The position numbers and the translations under genes were made by a program. This document shows, piece by piece, positions 8,516 to 14,168 of a stretch of DNA of 23,610 nucleotides. The stretch's first letter is position 1; each line of letters begins with the position of its first letter. The stretch is taken from the NCBI GenBank assembly GCA_045132895.1, contig JBGUTC010000027.1, positions 1-23,610 of the forward strand. The letters are read 5' to 3'. This DNA comes from UMGS755 sp045132895. GTDB lineage: Bacteria; Bacillota; Clostridia; UBA1381; UBA9506. The notes beneath the pieces were generated by a model. It was not told the origin of the DNA. It did not search any database and saw nothing but the letters and a program-made list of their open reading frames with translations.

Positions 8516-8630
8516 AACAAAGTTAAATGCGAGCTAATTGTGATAAATCACGCTAAAGGGGTTATTTAGCTATGGAGCAAAGCAGAATCATTTAGCCTTG
8601 AACTGCAGTTCGAAAATTAACTGCTTTTTA
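8516..8630 (+). ncRNA. Putative small RNA or regulatory leader, about 115 nt, unknown family
   Basis: The stretch runs from the expected start of the preceding promoter to a strong intrinsic terminator and has no convincing reading frame. Internal pairing is plentiful: GTGA-TAAA-TCAC (8540-8551), GCTAAA/TTTAGC (about 8552-8570), and alternative partners AGCTAA and TTTAGCC that could compete for the same bases. This would fit either a structured free RNA or a switchable terminator controlling the downstream gene array. I compared it by eye with common riboswitches, 6S and SRP RNA and recognised none. Confidence 0.5.
8605..8630 (+). terminator. Rho-independent terminator ending the putative small RNA
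   Basis: GCAGTT (8605-8610) pairs with AACTGC (8619-8624) around an 8-base loop and is followed by TTTTTATT. Confidence 0.75.
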
Positions 8631-8645
8631 TTCTGACTTGGTTAT

Positions 8646-8684
8646 AAGATAGTAAGACTGTCGAAATTTGTTGAAATCAAAAAA
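8646..8684 (+). repeat. Array leader repeat, copy 0 (partial)
   Basis: This copy contains AGTAAGACTGTCGAA, also present in copy 5, and the two boxes TGTCGAA (8659) and TGTTGAA (8669), 10 bp apart. No GGTTTGCATC hairpin part is recognisable. Its final part is nearly identical to the end of copy 2. It is followed by the palindromic element at 8685 instead of a gene. Confidence 0.75.
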
Positions 8685-8807
8685 GCCTCCCTTGCCTAAA
8701 GGGAGGGGGACCACCGAAGGTGGTGGAGGGATACAAAAGAGGGATTTTGTCAATCGAAAAAATCCCCCAGTCTGCTTCGCAGACAGCCCCCTTTAGGCAA
8801 GGGGGCC
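8685..8807. mobile_element. MITE-like palindromic element without gene (element A)
   Basis: This 123-bp stretch has inverted ends: the left end starts GCCTCCCTTGCCTAAAGGG, and the right end, read on the minus strand, starts GGCCCCCTTGCCTAAAGGG. Each end also holds an inner hairpin (CCACCGAAGGTGG on the left, GTCTGC-TTC-GCAGAC on the right) and then a GGAGGGAT-like stretch. GGGATTTT and AAAATCCC pair across the centre. The left end and its 28-bp upstream flank are almost identical to those of the gene-carrying element at 9212-9656, so A is probably a deleted or non-autonomous relative. Confidence 0.75.
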
Positions 8808-8812
8808 TTTGA

Positions 8813-8873
8813 AAGGTTTGCATCTAAACCTTATACCTCGCAATATGGATATGTCGAATATTGTCGAAAGGAG
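8813..8873 (+). repeat. Array leader repeat, copy 1
   Basis: AAGGTTT-GCATCT-AAACCTT forms a 7-bp hairpin. After CCTCGCAATATGGATA come two perfect TGTCGAA boxes at 8852 and 8862, the second running into the Shine-Dalgarno AAAGGAG of the next gene. Confidence 0.85.
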
Positions 8874-8880
8874 TGGTGTG

Positions 8881-9111
8881 ATGAAAAAGAAAGTGACTAA
8901 TTATATAATTATTATAGGTATAGTTCTTTTTGTTGTTGGTTTTTATGCGATGTTTATCAAAGCTGGATTGCCATATCAGGATCCAACTCCAGAAATGGCA
9001 AGAAAGTGGATGCTGTATTATAATGTAGGCAAAGCAACTATGCCAATAGGTATTGGTTTAGTATTAACAAGCCTTATTCTGAAATTCCTGAATTGCCTGA
9101 ATAAAAAATAA
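8881..9111 (+). CDS. Small two-helix membrane protein, unknown function
   Basis: This 76-residue protein has a positively charged start (MKKKVTNY). One hydrophobic helix spans about 8-28 (YIIIIGIVLFVVGF), a short polar loop holds DPTPEMARKW, a second helix spans about 51-70 (PIGIGLVLTSLILKFL), and the tail is Lys-rich. The start at 8881 is set by GGAG at 8870-8873; the frame also extends upstream through the repeat, which is not translated convincingly. It is the first gene of the leader-repeat array. It is AT-rich with many ATA/ATT codons, unlike the preceding operon. I do not recognise a family. Small membrane immunity proteins or toxin/antitoxin components are possible, but nothing in the sequence decides this. 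Confidence 0.75.
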   Translation: MKKKVTNYIIIIGIVLFVVGFYAMFIKAGLPYQDPTPEMARKWMLYYNVGKATMPIGIGLVLTSLILKFLNCLNKK

Positions 9112-9206
9112 TTTTTTGCTCTTAACTTACCACGAACTACGACTAAAAAGGTTTGCATCTAAACCGTATGCCTCGCAATAAAGACTGTCGAAATTTGTTG
9201 AAATCA
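9112..9206 (+). repeat. Array intergenic repeat, copy 2 (tail plus leader)
   Basis: The tail part has TTTTTTGCTCTTAACTTACC and CACGAACTACGAC. The leader part has GGTTTGCATCTAAACC (9150-9165), CCTCGCAATAAAGAC and boxes TGTCGAA (9186) and TGTTGAA (9196), 10 bp apart. It leads directly into the element carrying the DUF559 gene. Confidence 0.88.
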
Positions 9207-9211
9207 AAAAA

Positions 9212-9656
9212 GCCTCCCTTGCCTAAAGGGAGGGGGACCACCGAAGGAGGTGGAGGGATATATGGATAGAAAACATAACACAGAATTAACAAGCAATGCA
9301 AAGACATTGCGAAAGAATATGACCAAAGAAGAAAGGCATCTTTGGTATGATTTCTTAAAAATGTATCCTGTTAGATTTTTAAGGCAGAAAGTAATAGATA
9401 ATTACATTGTTGATTTTTACTGTCGTAGTGCGAGATTAATCATAGAACTTGATGGTTCACAGCACTATGAAGAAAAGGGTTTACTGAAAGATAAAATCAG
9501 GACAGAAAGAATAGAGCAACGAAATCTGACTGTTATTAGAATTCCTAATAACGAGATATATAGAAATTTTGAGGGAGTATGTATGTACATAGATAATGCT
9601 GTAAAAGAATCCCTCCGTCAGCCTACGGCTGACACCTCCCTTTAGGCAAGGGAGGC
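9212..9656 (+). mobile_element. Inverted-repeat element carrying a DUF559 endonuclease (element B)
   Basis: This 445-bp unit has ends GCCTCCCTTGCCTAAAGGGA (left) and, on the minus strand at the right, GCCTCCCTTGCCTAAAGGGA: 20 identical bases, inverted. Each end has an inner hairpin (CCACC/GGTGG on the left, GTCAGCC-TAC-GGCTGAC on the right) and GGAGGGAT. The single gene between them uses GGAGGG of the left end as ribosome site and ends at a TAG within the right end. No transposase is present. No target-site duplication is obvious. Confidence 0.7.
9262..9645 (+). CDS. DUF559-family endonuclease-like protein (Vsr-like fold)
   Basis: This 127-residue protein has LRKNMTKEERHLWYDFL, VRFLRQKVIDNYIVDFYC, LIIELDGSQHYE and a final VIRIPNNEIYRNFEGV. 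These are the hallmarks of DUF559, related to the very-short-patch-repair endonuclease fold. Candidate active-site residues are the Asp of VDFYC, the Glu and Asp of IELDG and the His of SQHY. Biochemical roles are poorly known for the family. The start at 9262 is chosen because GGAGGG of the repeat is 4 bases upstream; an in-frame GTG at 9250 lies inside the repeat. The last dozen residues (ESLRQPTADTSL) are encoded by the right inverted repeat, which also supplies the stop. It may act on the element ends or be a selfish passenger. Confidence 0.88.
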   Translation: MDRKHNTELTSNAKTLRKNMTKEERHLWYDFLKMYPVRFLRQKVIDNYIVDFYCRSARLIIELDGSQHYEEKGLLKDKIRTERIEQRNLTVIRIPNNEIYRNFEGVCMYIDNAVKESLRQPTADTSL

Positions 9657-9716
9657 TAAGTTGCATCTAAACCTTATGTGTCGCAATATGGATATGTAAA
9701 ATGTTGTCGAAAGGAG
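9657..9716 (+). repeat. Array leader repeat, copy 3
   Basis: TTGCATCTAAACCTTATG (9661-9678) lacks the first bases of the hairpin, where element B abuts it. TCGCAATATGGATATG follows, then a degenerate box TGTAAAA (9695) and a perfect TGTCGAA (9705), 10 bp apart, running into AAAGGAG. Confidence 0.83.
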
Positions 9717-9724
9717 AGTTTGTT

Positions 9725-10135
9725 ATGAAAGTTATTAGAAATATTCTTATTTGCATATTTCCTTTGCTTGTATGGGGAGTGTATTTATTTCTTTCGCCAT
9801 ACCCCTATACATCATACACACTTAATTTATTTGACTTAATACTATTGTTTTTGTTGTTACCAATAGGATATAGTGTATATAATTCTTTTTCAAGAACAAA
9901 GTGGGAATGGATAATTAAAAGCTTGGTATTTATAACAATTCATGCTTTTGGTTGTTGGCTCAATGATTTTGTTTACATAGATGATTTCTTTGGTAAACAT
10001 TACTTTGGTATCATTTATAGACCAGTAGATTTTTTTGTGATACATTTAATTTTAATTGATATTTTTATATTGTTAATCAGCTATTTGCTGAAAAGAGCAT
10101 TTGTAAAAAATAAACGTAACAATGAATTTAAATAA
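9725..10135 (+). CDS. Four-helix small membrane protein, unknown function
   Basis: This 136-residue, mostly hydrophobic protein has apparent helices near 5-25 (LICIFPLLVWGVYLF), 34-52 (LFDLILLFLLLPIGYSV), 65-82 (SLVFITIHAFGCWL) and 103-124 (FFVIHLILIDIFILLISYLL), with a Lys/Arg-rich cytoplasmic tail. The start at 9725 is selected by AAAGGAG at about 9710-9716; an ATG at 9701 lies inside the leader repeat. The preceding leader copy and the following tail repeat make it one unit of the array. I see no recognisable family. It is AT-rich with ATA, TTA and AGA codons typical of acquired DNA. Function cannot be assigned. Confidence 0.78.
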   Translation: MKVIRNILICIFPLLVWGVYLFLSPYPYTSYTLNLFDLILLFLLLPIGYSVYNSFSRTKWEWIIKSLVFITIHAFGCWLNDFVYIDDFFGKHYFGIIYRPVDFFVIHLILIDIFILLISYLLKRAFVKNKRNNEFK

Positions 10136-10230
10136 TTTTTAGTCTTAACTTAATATGAACTTGACATGAAATAGGTTTGCATCTAAACCTTATGCCTCGC
10201 AATAAAGAGTGTCGAATTTTGGCGAAAGGA
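10131..10230 (+). repeat. Array intergenic repeat, copy 4 (tail plus leader)
   Basis: This full-length copy has tail TTTTTAGTCTTAACTTAATA and GAACTTGACATG, hairpin GGTTTGCATCTAAACC (10174-10189), CCTCGCAATAAAGAG, boxes TGTCGAA (10210) and TGGCGAA (10220), then AAAGGAAG as ribosome site. The tail ACTTGACA can pair with TGTCGAAT of the leader, closing a larger fold around the central hairpin. It overlaps the last codons of the preceding gene. Confidence 0.88.
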
Positions 10231-10239
10231 AGTTTTAAA

Positions 10240-10683
10240 ATGATTACTTTATCTCTTTTAGGCATTATTGTTATTGCCATTGTTGCTATTTTGACTATCA
10301 TTGATAACAGAAAGAAAAACAGAATAGAATTGATACATAATAAGAATAGCTCAGCTAAGAAATTAGATAGAGTGGGATATGTTTTTAATATTGTACTCTC
10401 AATTATATATATACCTATTTCCTGGATTAGTTGGTTATTTATGATGGTCTCAGAAGCAACGATTGATGCTACCAATCAAACATTTATATTGTTAATTAAT
10501 GTTTTTTGTTGGATTACTATGATAATTCCTTTCCTCTGCTTTTTAGGAATATTTTTATCAGTAAGGTATAGAAAAAAAGGGTATAGTGTCAGGTCGTTTG
10601 TAGTTCAGTTTTTACCATTGATTATATTTGGTCTGAACTTACTGTTGTTATTTATAGCAGAAAGATTACCTGCAAAAATATGA
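10240..10683 (+). CDS. Small multi-helix membrane protein, unknown function
   Basis: This 147-residue protein has an N-terminal helix MITLSLLGIIVIAIVAIL, a basic cytoplasmic segment (NRKKNRIELIHNK, SAKKLDR), then helices near 45-72 (VFNIVLSIIYIPISWISWLF), 82-107 (FILLINVFCWITMIIPFLCF) and 121-140 (VQFLPLIIFGLNLLLLFI). The start at 10240 is set by AAAGGAAG eight bases upstream. The frame could extend upstream into the repeat from a TTG, but that would translate the leader. The helix-basic loop-helices layout is seen in many uncharacterised Firmicutes membrane proteins; I recognise no named family. It has the same orientation and the same leader as its array neighbours. Confidence 0.78.
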   Translation: MITLSLLGIIVIAIVAILTIIDNRKKNRIELIHNKNSSAKKLDRVGYVFNIVLSIIYIPISWISWLFMMVSEATIDATNQTFILLINVFCWITMIIPFLCFLGIFLSVRYRKKGYSVRSFVVQFLPLIIFGLNLLLLFIAERLPAKI

Positions 10684-10783
10684 TTTTTTATCTTTAACTT
10701 TACACGAACCTGATGCCAATAAGTTTGGCATCTAAATTATACAGTCTTTATAGTAAGACTGTCGAATTTTGGCGAAAGAAGGA
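10684..10783 (+). repeat. Array intergenic repeat, copy 5 (tail plus leader, diverged)
   Basis: The tail is TTTTTTATCTTTAACTTTAC and ACGAACCTGATGCC. The central hairpin is changed to AAGTTT-GGCATCT-AAATTA, where one G-C pair becomes A-T and another G-T, keeping pairing. Extra dyads are GATGCCA-N7-TGGCATC (10711-10731) and ACAGTCTT-TATAGT-AAGACTGT (10741-10762). Boxes TGTCGAA (10760) and TGGCGAA (10770) are 10 bp apart and precede AAGAAGGA. Confidence 0.8.
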
Positions 10784-10790
10784 ATGATGA

Positions 10791-11456
10791 ATGTTAAAAA
10801 ATATTAAAGGTGCAATATTTGATATGGATGGAACTTTAATCGATTCTTTAATGTTGTGGAAGATACTTTGGAAGAAATTCGGCAATCGTTTTTGTGAAGA
10901 CGGAAATTTTGCTCCATCTGAAGCAGATGATAAAGCGGTAAGGACAATGACGCTAAAAGACGCAATGGACTACATACATATGCGATACAATATTGGAAAT
11001 ACCGGAAGCGAATTGCTTGAAATCGCAAATAAAACAATAATAGATTTTTATTCTAACGAAGTTGAACTAAAAGAAGGTGTTGCAGAGTTTTTGAAATACT
11101 GTAGTGACAAGGGAATAAAGATGTGTGTAGCCTCTGCAACTGATATAGATTTGATAAAAATTGCTGTTAAACATTGCAAGATTGAAAATTATTTTATTGA
11201 TATTTTATCTTGTGCGGAAATAGGAAAGGGAAAGGATAAACCTGATATATATTTAAAGGCAATGGAATGCCTCGGAACATCTGCGGATGAAACCTGTATA
11301 TTTGAAGACTCCCACATTGCAATATGCACTGCGGATAAATTAGGAATTAAAACTGTTGGTATTTATGATACATATAACTACGGACAAGATGAAATCAAAA
11401 AAACTGCAACAGTATACATAGATGATGGAGATTCATTAAAAATTCTTATTGTTTAA
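10791..11456 (+). CDS. HAD-superfamily phosphatase, beta-phosphoglucomutase/phosphatase-like subfamily
   Basis: This 221-residue protein has HAD motif I DMDGTLIDS (nucleophile D11, general acid D13), a helical cap with the EADDKAVRTMTLKDA region, motif II in VASATD, motif III lysine in GKGKDKPDIYLKAM and motif IV FEDSHIAI. These fit the family that dephosphorylates small phosphate esters or isomerises sugar phosphates; the specific substrate cannot be read. It is the last gene of the leader-repeat array and the only one with an ordinary metabolic fold. The start at 10791 follows AAGAAGGA; earlier ATGs at 10784 and 10787 are out of frame or poorly spaced. Codon use is AT-rich, like the rest of the array. 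Confidence 0.9.
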   Translation: MLKNIKGAIFDMDGTLIDSLMLWKILWKKFGNRFCEDGNFAPSEADDKAVRTMTLKDAMDYIHMRYNIGNTGSELLEIANKTIIDFYSNEVELKEGVAEFLKYCSDKGIKMCVASATDIDLIKIAVKHCKIENYFIDILSCAEIGKGKDKPDIYLKAMECLGTSADETCIFEDSHIAICTADKLGIKTVGIYDTYNYGQDEIKKTATVYIDDGDSLKILIV

Positions 11457-11461
11457 CATTA

Positions 11462-11713
11462 TTATTTATAAGTAATTCCGGTTATTGAGTCTGTTGTGTA
11501 ACTTTTGAAAACGATACAATTTGGGAATTTCAAAAGGAATTTTTCTAAAAATGGAGCACAGGATTTTTTGGTTATGCATAATACTACGCTGGTGTCTTCT
11601 TCAGAAAAAGCGCCTTTTGCCTTTATAATTGTTGCTGCTTGGTGCAGATCCCGGTTTATGTATGAAATAATTTCTTTTGGTGATTTCGTGATAATCTTAT
11701 ATTTTCCTGTTCT
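11462..11713 (-). pseudogene. C-terminal remnant of a YitT-family (DUF2179) membrane protein
   Basis: Read on the minus strand, an open stretch of about 83 codons gives GKYKIITKSPKEIISYIN, then QAATIIKAKGAFSEEDTS and VVLCITKKSCAPFLEKF. This matches the pattern of the cytoplasmic DUF2179 domain closing YitT-family proteins (rGaTii.gkGaYs....vvlcvv...). There is no ATG/GTG/TTG start with ribosome site, and an in-frame stop lies at 11714-11716. The five-helix membrane part expected upstream (minus-strand sense) is not recognisable in 11717-11860. It is therefore a decayed fragment. The plus-strand frame of 77 codons here is its antisense shadow. Confidence 0.6.
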
Positions 11714-11871
11714 TTATTGCGTAAATGATTACATATAAAGCTACTTATGTATGCATATAAAATACTACATATACAAGATGTTACAAAAAAACAAAATATA
11801 ATAAATATTTCTATTGTCTTTTAGTTTGTTTTAAACTCAAACATTAAGGCATAGTTTGCATGGAGAATGGT
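11714..11871 (+). other. AT-rich intergenic stretch, no gene seen
   Basis: This stretch is almost entirely A/T with a TATAAT at 11797-11802 but no convincing minus-35 box at proper spacing. It probably contains the promoter of the following protease gene. Nothing else is recognisable. Confidence 0.4.
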
Positions 11872-12552
11872 ATGAAAACGAGTACTAACAAATCGATTCT
11901 TATGGTTATTTTGATCGTGGGGTTCTGCGTTTTGATGGCGGTGGTTGACGGCATATTTAAAGCAGATTATTTTATTAAATCTGCTATCAAGTTTGTGTTG
12001 TTTTTAATTTTACCGTTGGTATATTCGCGTTTTGATAAAGAAATTAAAATCAGGGAAATTTTTAAGCTGAAGAAGCGTGGTATTAACTTAGCGGTTGTTT
12101 TGGGAGTATCTGTTTATGTGGTCATTTTGGGCGGATATTTACTTTTGCGAGGATTCTTTGATTTTTCAAATATAACCGGCACATTAACGGAAAACATAGG
12201 CGTTTCGGGAAAAAATTTTATTTTTGTTTCTTTATACATATCTTTTGTTAACTCTCTGTTGGAAGAATTTTTCTTTCGCGGTTTTGCTTTTTTGAACCTG
12301 AAACGAATCAGGGGCAGGAATTTTGCTTATGTATTCAGTGCGGCTGCATTTGCTATCTATCATATTGCCATGATGATTGGTTGGTTTGGTCCCGGTTTAT
12401 TTCTGCTTGTGCTGGCAGGGCTTTTTGCCGGTGGTCTGATTTTTAATTTTCTTAATGAAAAGAGTGCGACCATTTATCCCTCATGGCTGGTTCATATGTT
12501 TGCAAACTTTGCGATTAACACGGTCGGGTTTATTTTGTTTGGTCTGATATGA
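11872..12552 (+). CDS. CPBP-family intramembrane metal/glutamic protease (Abi/CAAX-type)
   Basis: This 226-residue membrane protein has the three family motifs: EEFFFR (E131-E132, R136), FAIYH (H164) and HMFANFAIN (H208, N212). These residues form the intramembrane active site in Rce1-like enzymes. About six to seven hydrophobic helices surround them. Bacterial members have been linked to peptide or bacteriocin processing and self-immunity, but many are uncharacterised. The start at 11872 is chosen because GGAG (11862-11865) is 6 bases upstream; an ATG at 11860 would put the ribosome site inside the gene. It lies between the acquired array and the symporter, is not preceded by the array leader, and stands as a single gene. 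No obvious peptide substrate gene is adjacent. Confidence 0.88.
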   Translation: MKTSTNKSILMVILIVGFCVLMAVVDGIFKADYFIKSAIKFVLFLILPLVYSRFDKEIKIREIFKLKKRGINLAVVLGVSVYVVILGGYLLLRGFFDFSNITGTLTENIGVSGKNFIFVSLYISFVNSLLEEFFFRGFAFLNLKRIRGRNFAYVFSAAAFAIYHIAMMIGWFGPGLFLLVLAGLFAGGLIFNFLNEKSATIYPSWLVHMFANFAINTVGFILFGLI

Positions 12553-12665
12553 CATGCAAGATCGCGAGAATCCGCGTTTTATGCTTTGTCAGAAATGGGT
12601 TTGGAGCGCAACAACAAAGCGAGGAGAAGGTTTTGAAAAAATGACAGTCGTCGACAAAGTTTTTA

Positions 12666-12694
12666 TTGCAGTTGCAGGCGACTTTTGGTATAAT
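12666..12694 (+). promoter_or_regulatory. Strong promoter of the NSS transporter gene
   Basis: TTGCAG (12666-12671), a 17-base spacer, and TATAAT (12689-12694) preceded by TGG, an extended minus-10. It lies 71 bp before the start codon. Confidence 0.85.
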
Positions 12695-12765
12695 AAGTAG
12701 TGAATTTTAAAACTATTTTTGTGATTTAATCAAGAAAAAATACATCCGATGAAAGGAAGAATTCT

Positions 12766-14124
12766 ATGGAACAAGAAAAAAGAAGTAGTTTTACGGGGAA
12801 AATTGGTTTTGTTCTTGCGGCAGCAGGATCAGCGGTTGGACTTGGAAACATTTGGAGATTTCCGTATCTTGCGGCAAAATATGGTGGCGGTATTTTCCTC
12901 TTAGTCTATATTTTACTTGCAATTACCTTTGGTTTTGCTCTGATGACAGCAGAAATTGCCATTGGACGAAAGACGGGGCAGAGTGCCATCAGTGCTTTTA
13001 AATCTCTGAGTAAGAAATATGCATTTATTGGGTATATGGCGGCGATTGTGCCTGCTATTATTTTGCCCTATTATTCTGTCATTGGCGGTTGGGTCACAAA
13101 ATATTTATATGCATTTGTCAGCGGGGGTTCTCATGCTGCTGCCGGAGATGCATATTTTGGGAACTTTATTTCCGGAACAACTGAACCGATTTTATGGTTT
13201 TTTATTTTCCTGGGTGTGACGGCGATTGTTGTTCTTTTCGGTGTTGAAAAGGGAATTGAAAAGGTCAGCAAAATTATGATGCCGGTGCTTGTGGTTCTTT
13301 CTTTGATTGTTGCGGTGTATGGGGTTTGTATGCCCGGTGCTTTAGAAGGCGTTAAGTATTACATCCTGCCTGATTTCGGCAAGTTTTCTGTGAAAACGGT
13401 TCTGGCGGCTATGGGGCAGCTGTTTTATTCCATGTCTCTTGCCATGGGCATCATGATTACCTACGGTTCCTACATGAAAAAAGAGGTCAGCGTGGAGTCT
13501 TCTGTTACGCAGATTGAGTTATTTGATACGGGCATTGCTTTTGTTGCCGGTCTTATGATTATTCCGGCAGTCTTTGTTTTCTCCGGTGGCACACCGGAAG
13601 CGCTGGGCAAGGGACCGAGTCTGATGTTTGTTACGCTGCCGAAGGTTTTTGAAACCATGGCAGGAGGGCAGTTTATTGGTGCGTTATTCTTCCTTTTGGT
13701 GCTGTTTGCAGCGTTGACGTCTTCTATCTCCCTGATGGAGACAGTAGTATCAATTGTTTGTGATAAATTTAAGGTTGGCAGAAAGCTTTCTTGTCTGCTT
13801 GTGTTCCTGTTCTCTGTTGCGGTTGGACTTTTGTCCTCTCTGGGCTACGGTGTCTGGGCGGAAGTTAAAATTATCGGCATGCAGTTCCTGGATTTCTTTG
13901 ATTTTATCAGCAACAGTGTTTTAATGCCTATTGTGGCGTTCTTTACCTGTATTTTTGTGGGTTATGTTATTAAGCCGAAGACCGTTGCAGAGGAAGTGGA
14001 ACTTTCCGGCAAGTTCAGAAGAAAAGCGTTGTTTAACTTTGTTATTAAATATCTGGCGCCTATTTGTATCGTCCTGATTCTGATCTCTTCCGTTTTAGAT
14101 GCATTTGGAATTTTCAAAATTTAA
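12766..14124 (+). CDS. Neurotransmitter:sodium symporter (NSS/SNF) family transporter
   Basis: This 452-residue polytopic membrane protein has the NSS signature in helix 1, GSAVGLGNIWRFPY (21-34), followed by KYGGGIFLLVYIL. The conserved helix 6-8 regions are visible as QLFYSMSLAMGIMITYGSY and FAALTSSISLMETVVS. About 11 helices are expected, as in bacterial LeuT/MhsT-like members of this length. Such proteins take up amino acids with Na+. The substrate is not deducible, though short bacterial members often carry hydrophobic or aromatic amino acids. It has its own promoter, SD AAAGGA, and a terminator after the stop, so it is monocistronic. The short soluble tail KPKTVAEEVELSGKFRRK before the last helix is typical. 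Confidence 0.93.
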   Translation: MEQEKRSSFTGKIGFVLAAAGSAVGLGNIWRFPYLAAKYGGGIFLLVYILLAITFGFALMTAEIAIGRKTGQSAISAFKSLSKKYAFIGYMAAIVPAIILPYYSVIGGWVTKYLYAFVSGGSHAAAGDAYFGNFISGTTEPILWFFIFLGVTAIVVLFGVEKGIEKVSKIMMPVLVVLSLIVAVYGVCMPGALEGVKYYILPDFGKFSVKTVLAAMGQLFYSMSLAMGIMITYGSYMKKEVSVESSVTQIELFDTGIAFVAGLMIIPAVFVFSGGTPEALGKGPSLMFVTLPKVFETMAGGQFIGALFFLLVLFAALTSSISLMETVVSIVCDKFKVGRKLSCLLVFLFSVAVGLLSSLGYGVWAEVKIIGMQFLDFFDFISNSVLMPIVAFFTCIFVGYVIKPKTVAEEVELSGKFRRKALFNFVIKYLAPICIVLILISSVLDAFGIFKI

Positions 14125-14128
14125 GCAT

Positions 14129-14168
14129 AAAAAAGAAAAGCCTTGCTTTGCAAGGCTTTTCTTTTTTT
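14129..14168. terminator. Bidirectional terminator between the symporter gene and feoB
   Basis: A perfect 17-bp stem (14129-14145 with 14151-14167) has GAAAAGCCTTG/CAAGGCTTTTC as core, a 5-base loop, and A/T runs on both sides. It serves both convergent genes. The feoB stop codon overlaps its T run. Confidence 0.93.

Noticed and set aside
8516..8630. A known riboswitch, 6S, SRP or tmRNA
   Set aside because: No consensus core of these classes was recognised by eye. Kept as an unknown RNA until a covariance search is run.
8646..10783. Integron attC sites
   Set aside because: The repeats lack paired RYYYAAC and GTTRRRY core sites and no integrase is in the window, although the unit layout resembles a cassette array.
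8646..10783. CRISPR array
   Set aside because: Repeats are 300-550 bp apart, separated by genes, and too long and imperfect. No cas gene is present.
11505..11738. Plus-strand reading frame of 77 codons with a TTG start
   Set aside because: No ribosome binding site, and it lies antisense to the YitT/DUF2179-like remnant, which explains the open frame.
12642..12701. Nineteen-codon reading frame (MTVVDKVFIAVAGDFWYNK)
   Set aside because: It is preceded by a weak GGAG-like site, but its sequence overlaps the clear promoter at 12666-12694, so translation is unlikely.
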